DNA of 18,964 nucleotides from JBDLSY01 sp043777895 (GTDB lineage Bacteria > Pseudomonadota > Gammaproteobacteria > Burkholderiales > Burkholderiaceae_C): NCBI GenBank assembly GCA_043777895.1, contig JAYWHD010000132.1, positions 1 to 18,964 of the forward strand, read 5' to 3'. Below are positions 1-7,582 of the stretch, piece by piece. The notes beneath the pieces are model-generated. The model did not search any database, was not told the origin of the DNA, and saw nothing but the letters and a program-made list of their open reading frames with translations. How positions within the stretch are numbered: the first letter of the stretch is position 1; each line of letters begins with the position of its first letter. The position numbers were made by a program, and so were the translations under genes.

Positions 1-135
1 GAAAAAGACTTAAGTAAAGAAATTAAACGCTTAGAAAAACAGATGTTAGACTATGCTAGAGATTTACAGTTTGAAAAAGCGGCACAGACCCGCGACCAAC
101 TAGCACGTATTAAGCAAGCAGTGATTGGGGTTTAG
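1..135 (+). CDS. uvrB: UvrABC system protein B, C-terminal end (partial)
   Basis: This is the last 44 codons of UvrB, the damage-verifying helicase-like subunit of nucleotide excision repair, which hands DNA from UvrA to the UvrC nuclease. The frame is open from base 1 to a TAG at 133-135. The visible part is the C-terminal UVR domain, a helical hairpin that contacts UvrC: it reads EKDLSKEIKRLEKQM, then LDYARDLQFEKAAQTRDQL, then ARIKQAVIGV. The signature is the L-x-x-x-M-x-x-A-x-x-L-x-F-E-x-A-A-x-x-R-D pattern. UvrC also has a UVR motif, but internally; a terminus a few residues after the motif is typical of UvrB. The helicase part lies outside the window. A weak 6-bp hairpin at 182-201 (arms TCTGAA and TTCAGA) lies downstream, but without a clear T-run I do not call it a terminator. 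Confidence 0.9.
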   Translation, partial: EKDLSKEIKRLEKQMLDYARDLQFEKAAQTRDQLARIKQAVIGV

Positions 136-250
136 GCTTGAAATTCATCATTATTTTAGTAATTAAACGTCTAAGTAAAAGTCTGAATCAGAACTTTCAG
201 AATTTAAGGATTTTTAAAATTTAAAATGTGTTTTAAATCCTGCTTTTAAA

Positions 251-291
251 TATTGTTTATTTAAGTATTATTTATTTAAGTATTGTTTATA
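251..291. repeat. 15-bp tandem repeat, about 2.7 copies
   Basis: Units at 251-265, 266-280 and 281-291 follow tattgtttatttaag, with one mismatch in unit two. The repeat lies in the AT-rich spacer between uvrB and the ceramidase-like pseudogene, about 45 bp before the pseudogene's likely original start. Apart from this repeat and the weak hairpin at 182-201, I see nothing else in 136-335. Confidence 0.75.
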
Positions 292-335
292 TAATAAAAT
301 ACTTTCAAAACTACTAAAGTCATAAACTTAAAACT

Positions 336-889
336 ATGAATTTAAACTTATTAAGCGTAAAAAATGGCGTGAATGGCTAATATGTTCTTTAGCTTTTATT
401 GTTGTAGGCACAATTTTTAGTTTTTCACCGACTCCTCAAAATCCTAACTATCATCAGTTTGCGGATTCGCGGAATATTTTAGGCGTTCAGAATTTTTTAA
501 ACGTAATTTCTAATGCGTCTTTTATATTTATTAGTATTTTTGGATTAACTAAATATTATCAAAGTAAATACTATCAAAGTAAATACTATCAAATAGTCAA
601 AAATATTAAACAATCCTATTTAATTTTTTGTTTTAGCACATTATTAGTGGGTATCGGTTCTGCTTATTTCTATCATACTACTGCTGTATCCCAGTCATTT
701 AATGAAATCTAAATATTTATGGGCGACCCTGTTCACTTATATTTTAGCAAAAGTGTAGAACACTTTGACTTACTTATTTATGAAGCTACAGGATTGATTA
801 GTGGTCACAGTATCAAACATATTTTAGGTGCTATTGCTGTACTTTGTGTTATTTTTTCTTTTGAAAAATCAACTTCAAATAAAAAATAG
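336..889 (+). pseudogene. Ceramidase-family (alkaline ceramidase-like) membrane protein, degraded
   Basis: Two in-frame fragments of one ceramidase-like (CREST superfamily) membrane hydrolase remain. The first, about 353-712, encodes a hydrophobic helix, then FADSRNILGVQNFLNVISN, another helix, and VGIGSAYFYHTT. These match the family's FAD-x-R-x-x-x-G-x-x-N-F-x-N-V-x-S-N and G-S-x-Y-Y-H blocks. It ends at a TAA (710-712) just where the family's D-R-L-P-M-T segment should follow. The second, 719-889, encodes a single helix with GLISGHSIKHILGAIAV, the family's last histidine block. The central helices between them are missing, and the distance is a multiple of three, so the frame is unchanged. 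At the 5' end the only plausible ATG (336) is out of frame by one base; a lost A in the A-run at 359-364 would explain it. Three lesions make a functional product unlikely. The family is named from motifs; the substrate is unknown. Confidence 0.8.
557..592. repeat. 15-bp in-frame tandem repeat inside the pseudogene
   Basis: The unit tatcaaagtaaatac occurs at 557-571 and 572-586, with a partial third copy at 587-592. It encodes repeated Y-Q-S-K-Y in the loop after the second hydrophobic segment of the ceramidase-like fragment. It is probably a slippage expansion. Confidence 0.85.
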
Positions 890-901
890 TTTTATAAATT
901 G

Positions 902-2410
902 CTAGGCATCACGACGGCGTTCAACAACAGCCAAGTGCTGAATGCCTAATACGACAAATAGAGTCGCAATTGGGTTAGATAAATTTTTAAACTCTACTGT
1001 TTTTAGTTCAGCCGACCACGCAGTTAATGCGGTTAATAATCGTCCAGCCACTTCAAATTCAATTAACTTTAAATCGCGACAATCACATACGACTATTGAG
1101 TTATCATGCAAACCTTTAGCAAGCTGATTAATTAAAGCATTGCCATCTGTACGTGCACCTTTAGAATGAATTTCACCTGACAACTTAATACTATCAGATC
1201 GATCAACAATTATGGTAGTAGAGGGTAGCTCACTATTTTTTTTAATAAACTGTTTTGCAGGCGATCGCCAAGAAGGCGGCGATAATTCGTACTGATTTGA
1301 AAAGCTTAAAGCGACACTATCAAATAGTACTTGCTGATTTTGCATCCGTAACATTTCTAAATACAGTAACCATAAGTGACCCGAAATACCTGCTTGTTTG
1401 TTTTGGATGAAAAAAGATAATTTTCCAAACAGTTGTTGAGTACCAATTAATTCTAACTGATATTCAGTGTTTTCAAACGCATTTAATACTCGCATTAATA
1501 ACTCACAACCAAACCCATCGGTATAATTGATATTCGTTATATTGCCTACATCAATCCTAATATGCTTATGATGCAAAGCAATTACTTTAAGCTGTTCTAA
1601 GACGGGAACAATGCTAGAGTCTAGAATCTCACCTAAATCTAATATAGGAATATTGTCTAAAGCAATATGCTCTAATGGCTTAGATAGTTCCCAAGCAGGG
1701 GGGGATTTTTCGAACTTTGTTGCAAAATCAATAGCATATTGGTCAAAAGTATGTGAATCACCCTTATAGCGGAGTAAATCAAACAGTACGCGGTAAGCAT
1801 TAAATTCGCTATTACCCAAAGAGTTTTTATCATTAAATGCGGTCAGTAATAAATTGATGGCTTCATCTAACTGCCCACTGGCATATAAAATCGACGCCTC
1901 TTCAACCGCAGGTGCCATACTAACTTCTTTAACTTCAATAATATCATTAAAATTAGTGTCACCCAAAATCAATGTATTTGAAACTTCAGGCATTATTGTG
2001 TAATTAGCATTTGTTTCTGCAGAAAATGTTAGCGTTGTTTCAACTTCCTTGAGTAAATTAACGCCTTTAGGAGGTGTAATACGGTTAAAACCCGCACGAT
2101 TGGCGACCTGATTAGCTCTAGGGTGTAGACCAATATTTGCTGCTGCTGACCCCCGCAAATCCAAAGCAATTTCTTGCTCAATTGCATCAATGCGTGCAGC
2201 GGCAGCTTTTGCCATCGCCTTGGGATCAACCCCAATGGGTGAATTATAGCGATTTAGCCGTTCATCACTATTTTTTTGAATAGGTCTAGTTACTATTTTA
2301 TCAGCTGGAATGGTTTGCATTTTGAGCAACTCTTTATTCATTCCTACGGTTGACTCACTCTCTTGAGACAGACTATTCTTATTCTTGAGTTTATTAAAGA
2401 AAGATAACAT
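902..2410 (-). CDS. Cytoplasmic STAS-domain protein with two TPR-like/STAS modules
   Basis: This 502-residue soluble protein has no signal peptide or membrane helix. The N-terminal 165 residues look low-complexity and linker-like. Two similar modules follow. Module 1 has a TPR-like helical part (residues about 170-242, with DEAINLLLTAF and FEKSPPAWELS) and a STAS-like beta/alpha domain (about 250-340, with IRIDVGNITNINYTDGFGCE). Module 2 repeats this: helices at about 344-386 (YELSPPSW) and a STAS-like domain at about 395-500 (IVVCDCRDLKLIEFEVAGRLL). The repeated F-x-x-x-F-E-x-SPP-x-W points to internal duplication. STAS domains bind nucleotides or partner proteins in anti-anti-sigma factors and transporters. 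No phosphorylatable D-S-S/T-G motif stands out, so a classical anti-sigma switch is not supported. It lies 149 bp downstream of dksA in the same orientation. The first ATG is chosen, although no clear ribosome-binding site precedes it. Function unknown. Confidence 0.8.
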   Translation of the reverse strand: MLSFFNKLKNKNSLSQESESTVGMNKELLKMQTIPADKIVTRPIQKNSDERLNRYNSPIGVDPKAMAKAAAARIDAIEQEIALDLRGSAAANIGLHPRANQVANRAGFNRITPPKGVNLLKEVETTLTFSAETNANYTIMPEVSNTLILGDTNFNDIIEVKEVSMAPAVEEASILYASGQLDEAINLLLTAFNDKNSLGNSEFNAYRVLFDLLRYKGDSHTFDQYAIDFATKFEKSPPAWELSKPLEHIALDNIPILDLGEILDSSIVPVLEQLKVIALHHKHIRIDVGNITNINYTDGFGCELLMRVLNAFENTEYQLELIGTQQLFGKLSFFIQNKQAGISGHLWLLYLEMLRMQNQQVLFDSVALSFSNQYELSPPSWRSPAKQFIKKNSELPSTTIIVDRSDSIKLSGEIHSKGARTDGNALINQLAKGLHDNSIVVCDCRDLKLIEFEVAGRLLTALTAWSAELKTVEFKNLSNPIATLFVVLGIQHLAVVERRRDA

Positions 2411-2559
2411 AGGTTAGCATAATTAGTGAATTTTACAATGATAAATAATAATAAATAAAATCTTAAATAGCAATTAAAATATATCAACGTATTTTTATTA
2501 AGTAATAAAAAATTAGACCACCTGTATTGTAAAGTAAATTAATAGTAAGGTTAATCTAC

Positions 2560-3114
2560 TTAATCACCAAACATTTTTTGTTTCAATTCACGGCGTTGCT
2601 GTGCTTCTAGACTTAAAGTAGCTGTTGGACGTGCCAGTAATCGGCGTAAACCAATGGCATCGCCCGTTTCTTCACACCAACCATATTCACCACGTTCAAT
2701 GGCCTCTAAAGCCTGTGAGATTTTTTTTAATAATTTACGTTCACGATCACGGGTACGTAACTCAATGGCATGTTCTTCTTCAATAGTCGCACGATCTACA
2801 GGGTCAGGTACAACTACATTGTCACGTAAATGTTCTGATGTGGCATCGGTATTGGCTAAAATTTCAATTCGCATACTTTCTAAAATAGACTGAAAATAAT
2901 GTAACTGTGCCGTACACATATAATCTGATTCAGACATTGCTTGAATTTCAGCTAAAGTAGGAACGATATCTGTGGCTGTTAGAGTAGCAGTTGGAATTTT
3001 ATTAGGTGCTTTTACACTTTTACTAGCTTTAATACTCGCAACCATAGGTTCATCTGTCTTACTTTTTTTACGTGTTTTAGTGATAGCGATAGTGGTATTT
3101 TTAGTGTTTAACAT
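2560..3114 (-). CDS. dksA: RNA polymerase-binding transcription factor DksA (zinc-less finger type)
   Basis: DksA enters the RNA polymerase secondary channel and, with ppGpp, tunes initiation at rRNA and ribosomal-protein promoters. The 184-residue protein has a 60-residue Lys/Thr/Ser-rich N-terminal extension, likely disordered. The DksA core follows: YMCTAQLHYFQSIL, the coiled coil, and its tip motif D-P-V-D-R-A, whose aspartates D104 and D107 are the acidic tip residues. LRTRDRERKLLKKI and the globular finger come next. The four usual zinc cysteines are C147, T150, S168 and A171, so zinc cannot bind as in E. coli. The C-ter ARPTATLSLEAQQRREL is, from memory, the usual betaproteobacterial form, so this is not decay. 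A ribosome-binding site (GAGGA) ends 4 bases before the ATG. The upstream neighbour is dsbD. Confidence 0.95.
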   Translation of the reverse strand: MLNTKNTTIAITKTRKKSKTDEPMVASIKASKSVKAPNKIPTATLTATDIVPTLAEIQAMSESDYMCTAQLHYFQSILESMRIEILANTDATSEHLRDNVVVPDPVDRATIEEEHAIELRTRDRERKLLKKISQALEAIERGEYGWCEETGDAIGLRRLLARPTATLSLEAQQRRELKQKMFGD

Positions 3115-3158
3115 ACTGTCCTCTGACTTTAAGTCATTGTATTAATAATATTGATTGT

Positions 3159-3206
3159 TACTTATTTACCTATTTACCTATTTACTTATTTACTTATTTA
3201 CTTATT
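3159..3206. repeat. 8-bp tandem repeat, six copies
   Basis: Six consecutive copies of TACYTATT (Y is C in copies two and three, T elsewhere) fill most of the spacer between the dksA start (3114) and the dsbD stop (3282). Unit length is not a multiple of three and the site is non-coding. It sits 45-92 bp before dksA, within the range of its promoter region. It is a candidate for slippage-driven length variation. Confidence 0.9.
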
Positions 3207-3281
3207 TATTGCATATATAAATTTAACACATAATTTTTTAAAGTATTTTTTTAAAAGTATCTTTTAAAGCAAACTTAATTT

Positions 3282-5423
3282 TTATTGTGAAGGTAAATCC
3301 ATCAAAGTTAAATCTATCATTTGTAAATGTTGCAAAAACTGTTCAGCATTTTTAAAACCAACTATTTGGCTATGTTCTCCTAAAAACTGACCTGCTGCTG
3401 AATAAAATAAAACAGCTGGTGGTCCAAATAACTGTAAATTTTTCATAAGCATTTGGTCATCAATAGTATTTTTTGTCACATCAACTCTTAAGCGTTTAAA
3501 TTTTTTTAAAACTTGTTGAACCCTTGAATCAGTCAGTGTTTTTTGTTCAAACTCAATACATGATACACACCAATCTGCATAAATATCTACTATGTAGGGT
3601 AAGGTATTTAAATGACTATTATCATGTAATAATGTCATTAAATTTGCACTAGAGACAGTTTCAAACACTATTGACTTTTCAGTTGAGTGAGACGGTGATA
3701 AAACTAAATTGCCTAGCGGACGTTGTATGTTAGTATGTCCCATAGCAATACCTAAAATAATTGCGAATACCCAACACAATATACACAAAGCCACACCTTT
3801 AAATAAACGTGCCGAACGAGTCAACAAGTGTTGAGTATCATGAAACGCCCCTAAATGCTCCGCTAATAATAATAGCAAAACTATAAAAATCACGCTAAAC
3901 AATAATGGTGATATAAGTGATTGTAAACTCCATAACGCAACTAATAATAATAAAATACCCAAAGTGTAACTAATTTTTTGCATCCAAATACCTGATTTGG
4001 GTAGTATATTTGCTCCGCAAGTTGTAATCAGTACCAGCGGCAGTCCCATACCTAATGACAAACTAAACAAAGCCAGTGCACCTTTTAAGGCATCTTGTGT
4101 CTGTGAAATAAACAATAAGATGCCTGCTAAAGGTGGTGTTACACAAGGCGATACAACCACTGCTGATAATGCCCCCATAATAAATAAAGCAATATAATTA
4201 CTTTTTGATATATTTGATATATTTGATATATTAGTTTGAGAATCAATAGTGAGTTTATTACTTAAATATACTGATTGTAAATATGTGTTTAAGCGAGTCT
4301 GTAAAAATTCTGGTAAATGCAAATAATACCAGTTAAATTGTGCACCAGCCATCATTACCATTAACCCAGCAAAAACTATTAACACCCAAGGTTGCTGCAA
4401 AAAACCACCCAGTCCGACACCTGCTAGACCAGCCAAGATACCTAAACTAGTATAACTAAAGCACATTCCAAGTAAATAAGTTACTGAACGTTGAAAAGAA
4501 TGTAATGTAGTTAGTACCTGTTCATTTTTTTTATTGAGTACCATTGCTGAAACAATTGGAATCATGGGTAAAACACAAGGAGTCAATGCTAATAATATAC
4601 CTAAAATAATAAACTCTAACGCCCATAACCATACTGGCTGTGTATACATTAATTGTGTAATAGTAGAAGTTTGACTAGTTATATCAATAATTTTAGCCGT
4701 GTTTTTTTTTTCTAAATTATTAGATAAGGCAGATGACTGCTGCAAATTAGATACAGAAACTTCGTGTAAAGGGTCTTTTTTTAATTCCGTAATTGTACCC
4801 TGCACTTGTTGTACATTAAAACTTATTTTTTGAATACGTGGTGGATAACATAGCCCTAAATCTGCACACCCTTGTGAATAAATAATTAAAGACAATGGCA
4901 AATTTAATAACTGAACTTCTTTATTTTTAGTAATTTGAAGCGGCACAGTAATAGTTATCTGGTCACGATAAATAAACATATCTTTTTTAAAAGTCTCATC
5001 ATAATATAAAATAGCTTTAGGAAGAACAGGCGACAATATTTTAAAGATAGGTTTATTTAAAACTTTATAACTAATAGGTGCTTGATTTTTTTCTGCTACA
5101 TTTAGTATTATTTTTATTTTTTCTTGATAAAGATAATATTTAGGTTCTATTTTAAAGCTAATATAAATCAAATCATTTTGACGACTAGCAGTGGTTTTAA
5201 AAGCTATTTCAGCTGGCAAAGGTTCGCTTGTCTCTGATAAATCATCGGACTTATTTTGAGCAGCTAAAGAAGAAAACCAAGACTTACTTTGATACAAAGT
5301 AGGTACAGTACTACTATTCGCCCAAACAGTGGGTATAACCATATTAAAAATAACCAAGGTTATAATCAATACTATAAGTACAATTATTTTTTTTATATAT
5401 TTGATAATTAGGTGTAGTTGCAT
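3282..5423 (-). CDS. dsbD: Thiol:disulfide interchange protein DsbD
   Basis: DsbD passes electrons from cytoplasmic thioredoxin across the inner membrane to periplasmic DsbC, DsbG and cytochrome c maturation partners. All three domains and all three cysteine pairs are present in 713 residues. After a basic N-terminus and hydrophobic signal segment (12-36), the periplasmic DsbD-alpha domain holds C186 and C192 (CADLGLCYPP). The membrane domain (about 265-560, eight hydrophobic helices) has C283 (LTPCVLPMIP) and C427 (SPCVTPPLAG), in the paired Pro-Cys and Cys-Val-Thr-Pro settings. The C-terminal thioredoxin-like domain has C619 and C622 in ADWCVSC. Length is somewhat above the usual range of roughly 565-620, partly through the linker at 205-260 and an Asn/Ser-rich loop with NISNISNIS (398-406). 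No clear ribosome-binding site precedes the first ATG; M28 is an alternative but would cut the signal segment. dsbD follows rplQ in the same direction, beyond a terminator. Confidence 0.96.
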   Translation of the reverse strand: MQLHLIIKYIKKIIVLIVLIITLVIFNMVIPTVWANSSTVPTLYQSKSWFSSLAAQNKSDDLSETSEPLPAEIAFKTTASRQNDLIYISFKIEPKYYLYQEKIKIILNVAEKNQAPISYKVLNKPIFKILSPVLPKAILYYDETFKKDMFIYRDQITITVPLQITKNKEVQLLNLPLSLIIYSQGCADLGLCYPPRIQKISFNVQQVQGTITELKKDPLHEVSVSNLQQSSALSNNLEKKNTAKIIDITSQTSTITQLMYTQPVWLWALEFIILGILLALTPCVLPMIPIVSAMVLNKKNEQVLTTLHSFQRSVTYLLGMCFSYTSLGILAGLAGVGLGGFLQQPWVLIVFAGLMVMMAGAQFNWYYLHLPEFLQTRLNTYLQSVYLSNKLTIDSQTNISNISNISKSNYIALFIMGALSAVVVSPCVTPPLAGILLFISQTQDALKGALALFSLSLGMGLPLVLITTCGANILPKSGIWMQKISYTLGILLLLVALWSLQSLISPLLFSVIFIVLLLLLAEHLGAFHDTQHLLTRSARLFKGVALCILCWVFAIILGIAMGHTNIQRPLGNLVLSPSHSTEKSIVFETVSSANLMTLLHDNSHLNTLPYIVDIYADWCVSCIEFEQKTLTDSRVQQVLKKFKRLRVDVTKNTIDDQMLMKNLQLFGPPAVLFYSAAGQFLGEHSQIVGFKNAEQFLQHLQMIDLTLMDLPSQ
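4207..4233. repeat. 9-bp in-frame tandem repeat in dsbD
   Basis: Three copies of gatatattt (the last ends in a) encode Asn-Ile-Ser three times, at residues 398-406 of DsbD. This is in the loop between the first and second halves of the membrane domain. Copy-number change would keep the frame. Confidence 0.9.
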
Positions 5424-5437
5424 ATTAACAATAAATT

Positions 5438-5479
5438 ATTAGTTATTATTCATTAGTTATTATTCATTAGTCATTAATT
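5438..5479. repeat. 14-bp tandem repeat upstream of dsbD
   Basis: The unit attagttattattc occurs exactly at 5438-5451 and 5452-5465, and in degraded form at 5466-5479 (attagtcattaatt). Further ATTAATT runs extend to about 5510. The array starts 15 bp before the dsbD ATG, in the expected 5' leader, where no ribosome-binding site is visible. Confidence 0.8.
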
Positions 5480-5695
5480 ATAATTCATTAATTATTATTA
5501 ATTAATTATTAATCCTAATATTTAAGTTAAAGATATTACCGTTTAAAATTAGTTATAATCAAAAAAAAACGTCTATAACTTATTTTTAATACTAATAAAA
5601 TAGCAACTTAAATGATAACAAATATAGAATATTAGTATATAAACACCATTGTATTTAAGCTATGATAAAACCTAATCTTTAAAAAATATTTAAAT

Positions 5696-5722
5696 GAAAA
5701 AAGCCAGCATATACTGGCTTTT
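5696..5722 (-). terminator. Rho-independent terminator after rplQ
   Basis: A 9-bp perfect stem pairs AAAAGCCAG (5699-5707) with CTGGCTTTT (5714-5722) around a 6-base loop. On the minus strand the stem runs into six T residues. It begins 24 bases past the rplQ stop and closes the alpha operon before dsbD. The A/T flanks on both sides mean it could also act on the plus strand. Confidence 0.9.
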
Positions 5723-5745
5723 AGTCTATGTATTAAAAATACAAA

Positions 5746-6126
5746 TTAGGTTATAACTATTTTACTTGTATCATCTTCAACTAAAAACATATATGCCATA
5801 GGTGCTTTATCACCATGACGAAAGCCATTTTTCAAAATGCTCGTATAACCACCGGGGCGTTTAGAAAAACGTGGCCCTAAAACTGTAAATAATTTTGTAA
5901 CTATTGCATCATCACGTAAACGAGAGTGTGCCAAACGGCGGTTAGCCAAGGTATCTACTTTAGCTAAAGTAATTAGAGGCTCTACTACGCGGCGCAGCTC
6001 TTTTGCTTTAGGCAAAGTAGTGTTAATTGCCTCGTGTTGTAATAGAGAGATAGACATGTTACGTAACATGGCTAAACGATGACTGCTAGTGCGATTTAAC
6101 TTACGTAATCCATTACCATGACGCAT
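5746..6126 (-). CDS. rplQ: 50S ribosomal protein L17
   Basis: L17 is a large-subunit protein near the exit-tunnel rim. The 126 residues begin MRHGNGLRKLNRTSSHR, the family signature, and continue through LRNMSISLLQHEAINTT, KAKELRRVVEPLITLAK, and LGPRFSKRPGGYTSILK. Length is in the normal range of 115-135. The start is fixed by the signature and by AAAGG about 8 bases upstream. It is the last gene of the alpha operon, 156 bp after rpoA, a longer gap than usual, with potential RNA structure. A terminator follows. Confidence 0.98.
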   Translation of the reverse strand: MRHGNGLRKLNRTSSHRLAMLRNMSISLLQHEAINTTLPKAKELRRVVEPLITLAKVDTLANRRLAHSRLRDDAIVTKLFTVLGPRFSKRPGGYTSILKNGFRHGDKAPMAYMFLVEDDTSKIVIT

Positions 6127-6195
6127 ACTAATACCTTTAAGTGTTAATTCAGCTTCTTCTATCTACTAAATTAAATAACAAGTAGCGGAGCCGTT

Positions 6196-6238
6196 TGCTG
6201 CGAATAAAAAAGAAGTAAATGGCAGCACAATATACTTC
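6196..6238 (-). other. Potential RNA pseudoknot in the rpoA-rplQ spacer
   Basis: On the minus strand, GAAGTA (6233-6238) can pair with TACTTC (6212-6217), which is followed by T6. The loop of that hairpin contains TGCTGC (6222-6227), which is complementary to GCAGCA (6196-6201) just after the T-run. Together the two 6-bp helices would form an H-type pseudoknot or two competing structures, one resembling a weak attenuator. This is base-pairing seen in sequence; any role in L17 expression is inference. Confidence 0.35.
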
Positions 6239-6282
6239 AGTTTAGCTAAAAAAACATAGCTACTATTAAAAAATCACTCAAA

Positions 6283-7254
6283 CTAAACATTTACAGGCGG
6301 CCAATTAGATATTTTCATACCCAGTGTTAAACCACGTAAAGCTAAAACTTCTTTAATTTCATTCAAAGACTTACGGCCTAAATTAGGTGTTTTTAATAAT
6401 TCATTTTCTGTCTTAATGACCAAATCACCAATCATTAAAATATTTTCAGCTTTTAAACAATTAGCCGAACGAACCGTTAATTCTAAATCATCTACAGGTT
6501 TAGATAAGACTGGATCAACTTCTATACCTACAACTGGCGTATTAAAAGATTGTACAATACCTTCTAAAGAAGCAAAAACAGCTACTTGTTCTACCAGTAC
6601 TCGTGCAGCTTGCTTAACAGCTTCTTCTGGGGTGATTGAACCATTTGTCTCTATGGTCATTACTAATTTATCTAAGTCAGTGCGTTGCTCAACACGGGCA
6701 GTATCAACCTCATAACTTACTTTCTTAATTGGGCTGAACGATGCGTCCATGACAATTCTGCCGACTTTAGCTGAATGGTCATCACGGAAGGCTCGTAAGT
6801 TACCTGGCACATACCCACGGCCTTTTTCAACACGAATTTCTAGTTCTAAGCTACCACCTGACATATGAGCTAATACATGATTCGGGTTTAAAATTTCAAC
6901 ATCATGCGGAAGTTCTATATCAGCAGCAGTAACAACCCCTTCACTTTTTCTATTAATAGTTAGGGTAACATCATCACGATTATGCAGTACAAATACAACG
7001 CCTTTAAGGTTTAATAAAATATCTACAGCATCTTCTTGAATGCCATCAATAGTTGAGTATTCGTGTAGTACACCCGTAATAGAAACTTCGGTAGGTGCAT
7101 ATCCTTGCATAGAGGAAAGCAAAATACGACGTAAAGCATTGCCTAGAGTGTGGCCAAAGCCTCGCTCTAGCGGCTGCAAAACAACTCTTGCACTGTAAAG
7201 ACCTAAGGCTTCAACTTGAATGTTTTTTGGCTTAAGCAAAGCATTGTTCAGCAT
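6283..7254 (-). CDS. rpoA: DNA-directed RNA polymerase subunit alpha
   Basis: The alpha subunit nucleates core polymerase assembly, and its C-terminal domain binds UP elements and activators. The start is ATG at 7254, giving MLNNALLKPKNIQVEALG and 323 residues; AAGGA lies 7 bases upstream. An in-frame extension to 7332 has no family counterpart and is rejected. The N-terminal domain (1-230) shows LERGFGHTLGNALRRILLSSM and VEKGRGYVPGN. After a linker, the C-terminal domain (about 245-312) has ELTVRSANCLKAENI, with the DNA-contacting Arg and Asn-Cys equivalent to E. coli R265 and N268, and TPNLGRKSLNEIKEVL. The gene has its usual place between rpsD and rplQ, but both flanking spacers (328 and 156 bp) are longer than in a typical compact alpha operon. 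Confidence 0.99.
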   Translation of the reverse strand: MLNNALLKPKNIQVEALGLYSARVVLQPLERGFGHTLGNALRRILLSSMQGYAPTEVSITGVLHEYSTIDGIQEDAVDILLNLKGVVFVLHNRDDVTLTINRKSEGVVTAADIELPHDVEILNPNHVLAHMSGGSLELEIRVEKGRGYVPGNLRAFRDDHSAKVGRIVMDASFSPIKKVSYEVDTARVEQRTDLDKLVMTIETNGSITPEEAVKQAARVLVEQVAVFASLEGIVQSFNTPVVGIEVDPVLSKPVDDLELTVRSANCLKAENILMIGDLVIKTENELLKTPNLGRKSLNEIKEVLALRGLTLGMKISNWPPVNV

Positions 7255-7582
7255 AGAGACATCCTTATAGGGAATAATAATAGCTACAGTATAAGCAGCG
7301 TAATTTAATATTGAAACATAATATTTTAGCACACCTTAAAAAGATATGGCTAGGGGGTTGTAATTAGGCTTAATCTATCTAATTAATAAAGTCTATTACT
7401 TAATTGATATTTACTTACTTTAAAGTAAAAAACGCCAAGGTTTCACGAGTTATTTTGGGATAGCACTTTATTAATGAATATAAAATGCGAAAGTGCAGAT
7501 GAATACTTAACTTACTAAATAATCACCTACATTTTAGTCGTCTACATTTTTATATTTTCTAGCAACCAATTAAATAGAAATT
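7255..7582. other. Long rpsD-rpoA spacer with hairpin and palindrome
   Basis: This 328-bp gap holds no gene. It has a perfect 7-bp inverted repeat (GCACTTT at 7463-7469, AAAGTGC at 7490-7496, 20-base loop). It also has a 14-bp palindrome TTACTTTAAAGTAA at 7415-7428. On the minus strand TGCTAAAAT (around 7325-7333) resembles an extended -10 element about 75 bases before rpoA, but without a good -35. rpoA may thus have its own promoter; this is a weak inference. Confidence 0.5.

Larger units (their letters stand above)
5424..5745. other. Non-coding spacer between rplQ and dsbD
   Basis: This 322-bp stretch has no supported gene. It holds the rplQ terminator (5696-5722) and a degenerate 14-bp repeat block next to dsbD (5438-5510). 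The remainder is A/T-rich. A promoter for dsbD probably lies here, but the composition gives many A/T hexamers and none stands out. Confidence 0.7.

Noticed and set aside
182..201. Terminator after uvrB
   Set aside because: The 6-bp stem has two G/C pairs and the T-run starts too far downstream and is interrupted.
942..1127. Open frames opposite to the STAS, ribosomal-protein, rpoA, secY and other genes
   Set aside because: They are short, lack ribosome-binding sites and family resemblance, and lie wholly opposite well-supported genes.
2445..2473. Promoter for the STAS gene (TTGCTA and TATTAT)
   Set aside because: The spacing is 16, the -35 has only four matches, and similar A/T hexamers occur throughout the spacer.
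3250..3268. Inverted repeat TTTAAAAG-tat-CTTTTAAA after dsbD as a terminator
   Set aside because: The stem has one G/C pair, and on the coding (minus) strand it is followed by A residues, not a T-run.
7255..7332. N-terminal extension of RNA polymerase alpha
   Set aside because: It does not match alpha proteins, and AAGGA sits at the proper distance from ATG 7254.
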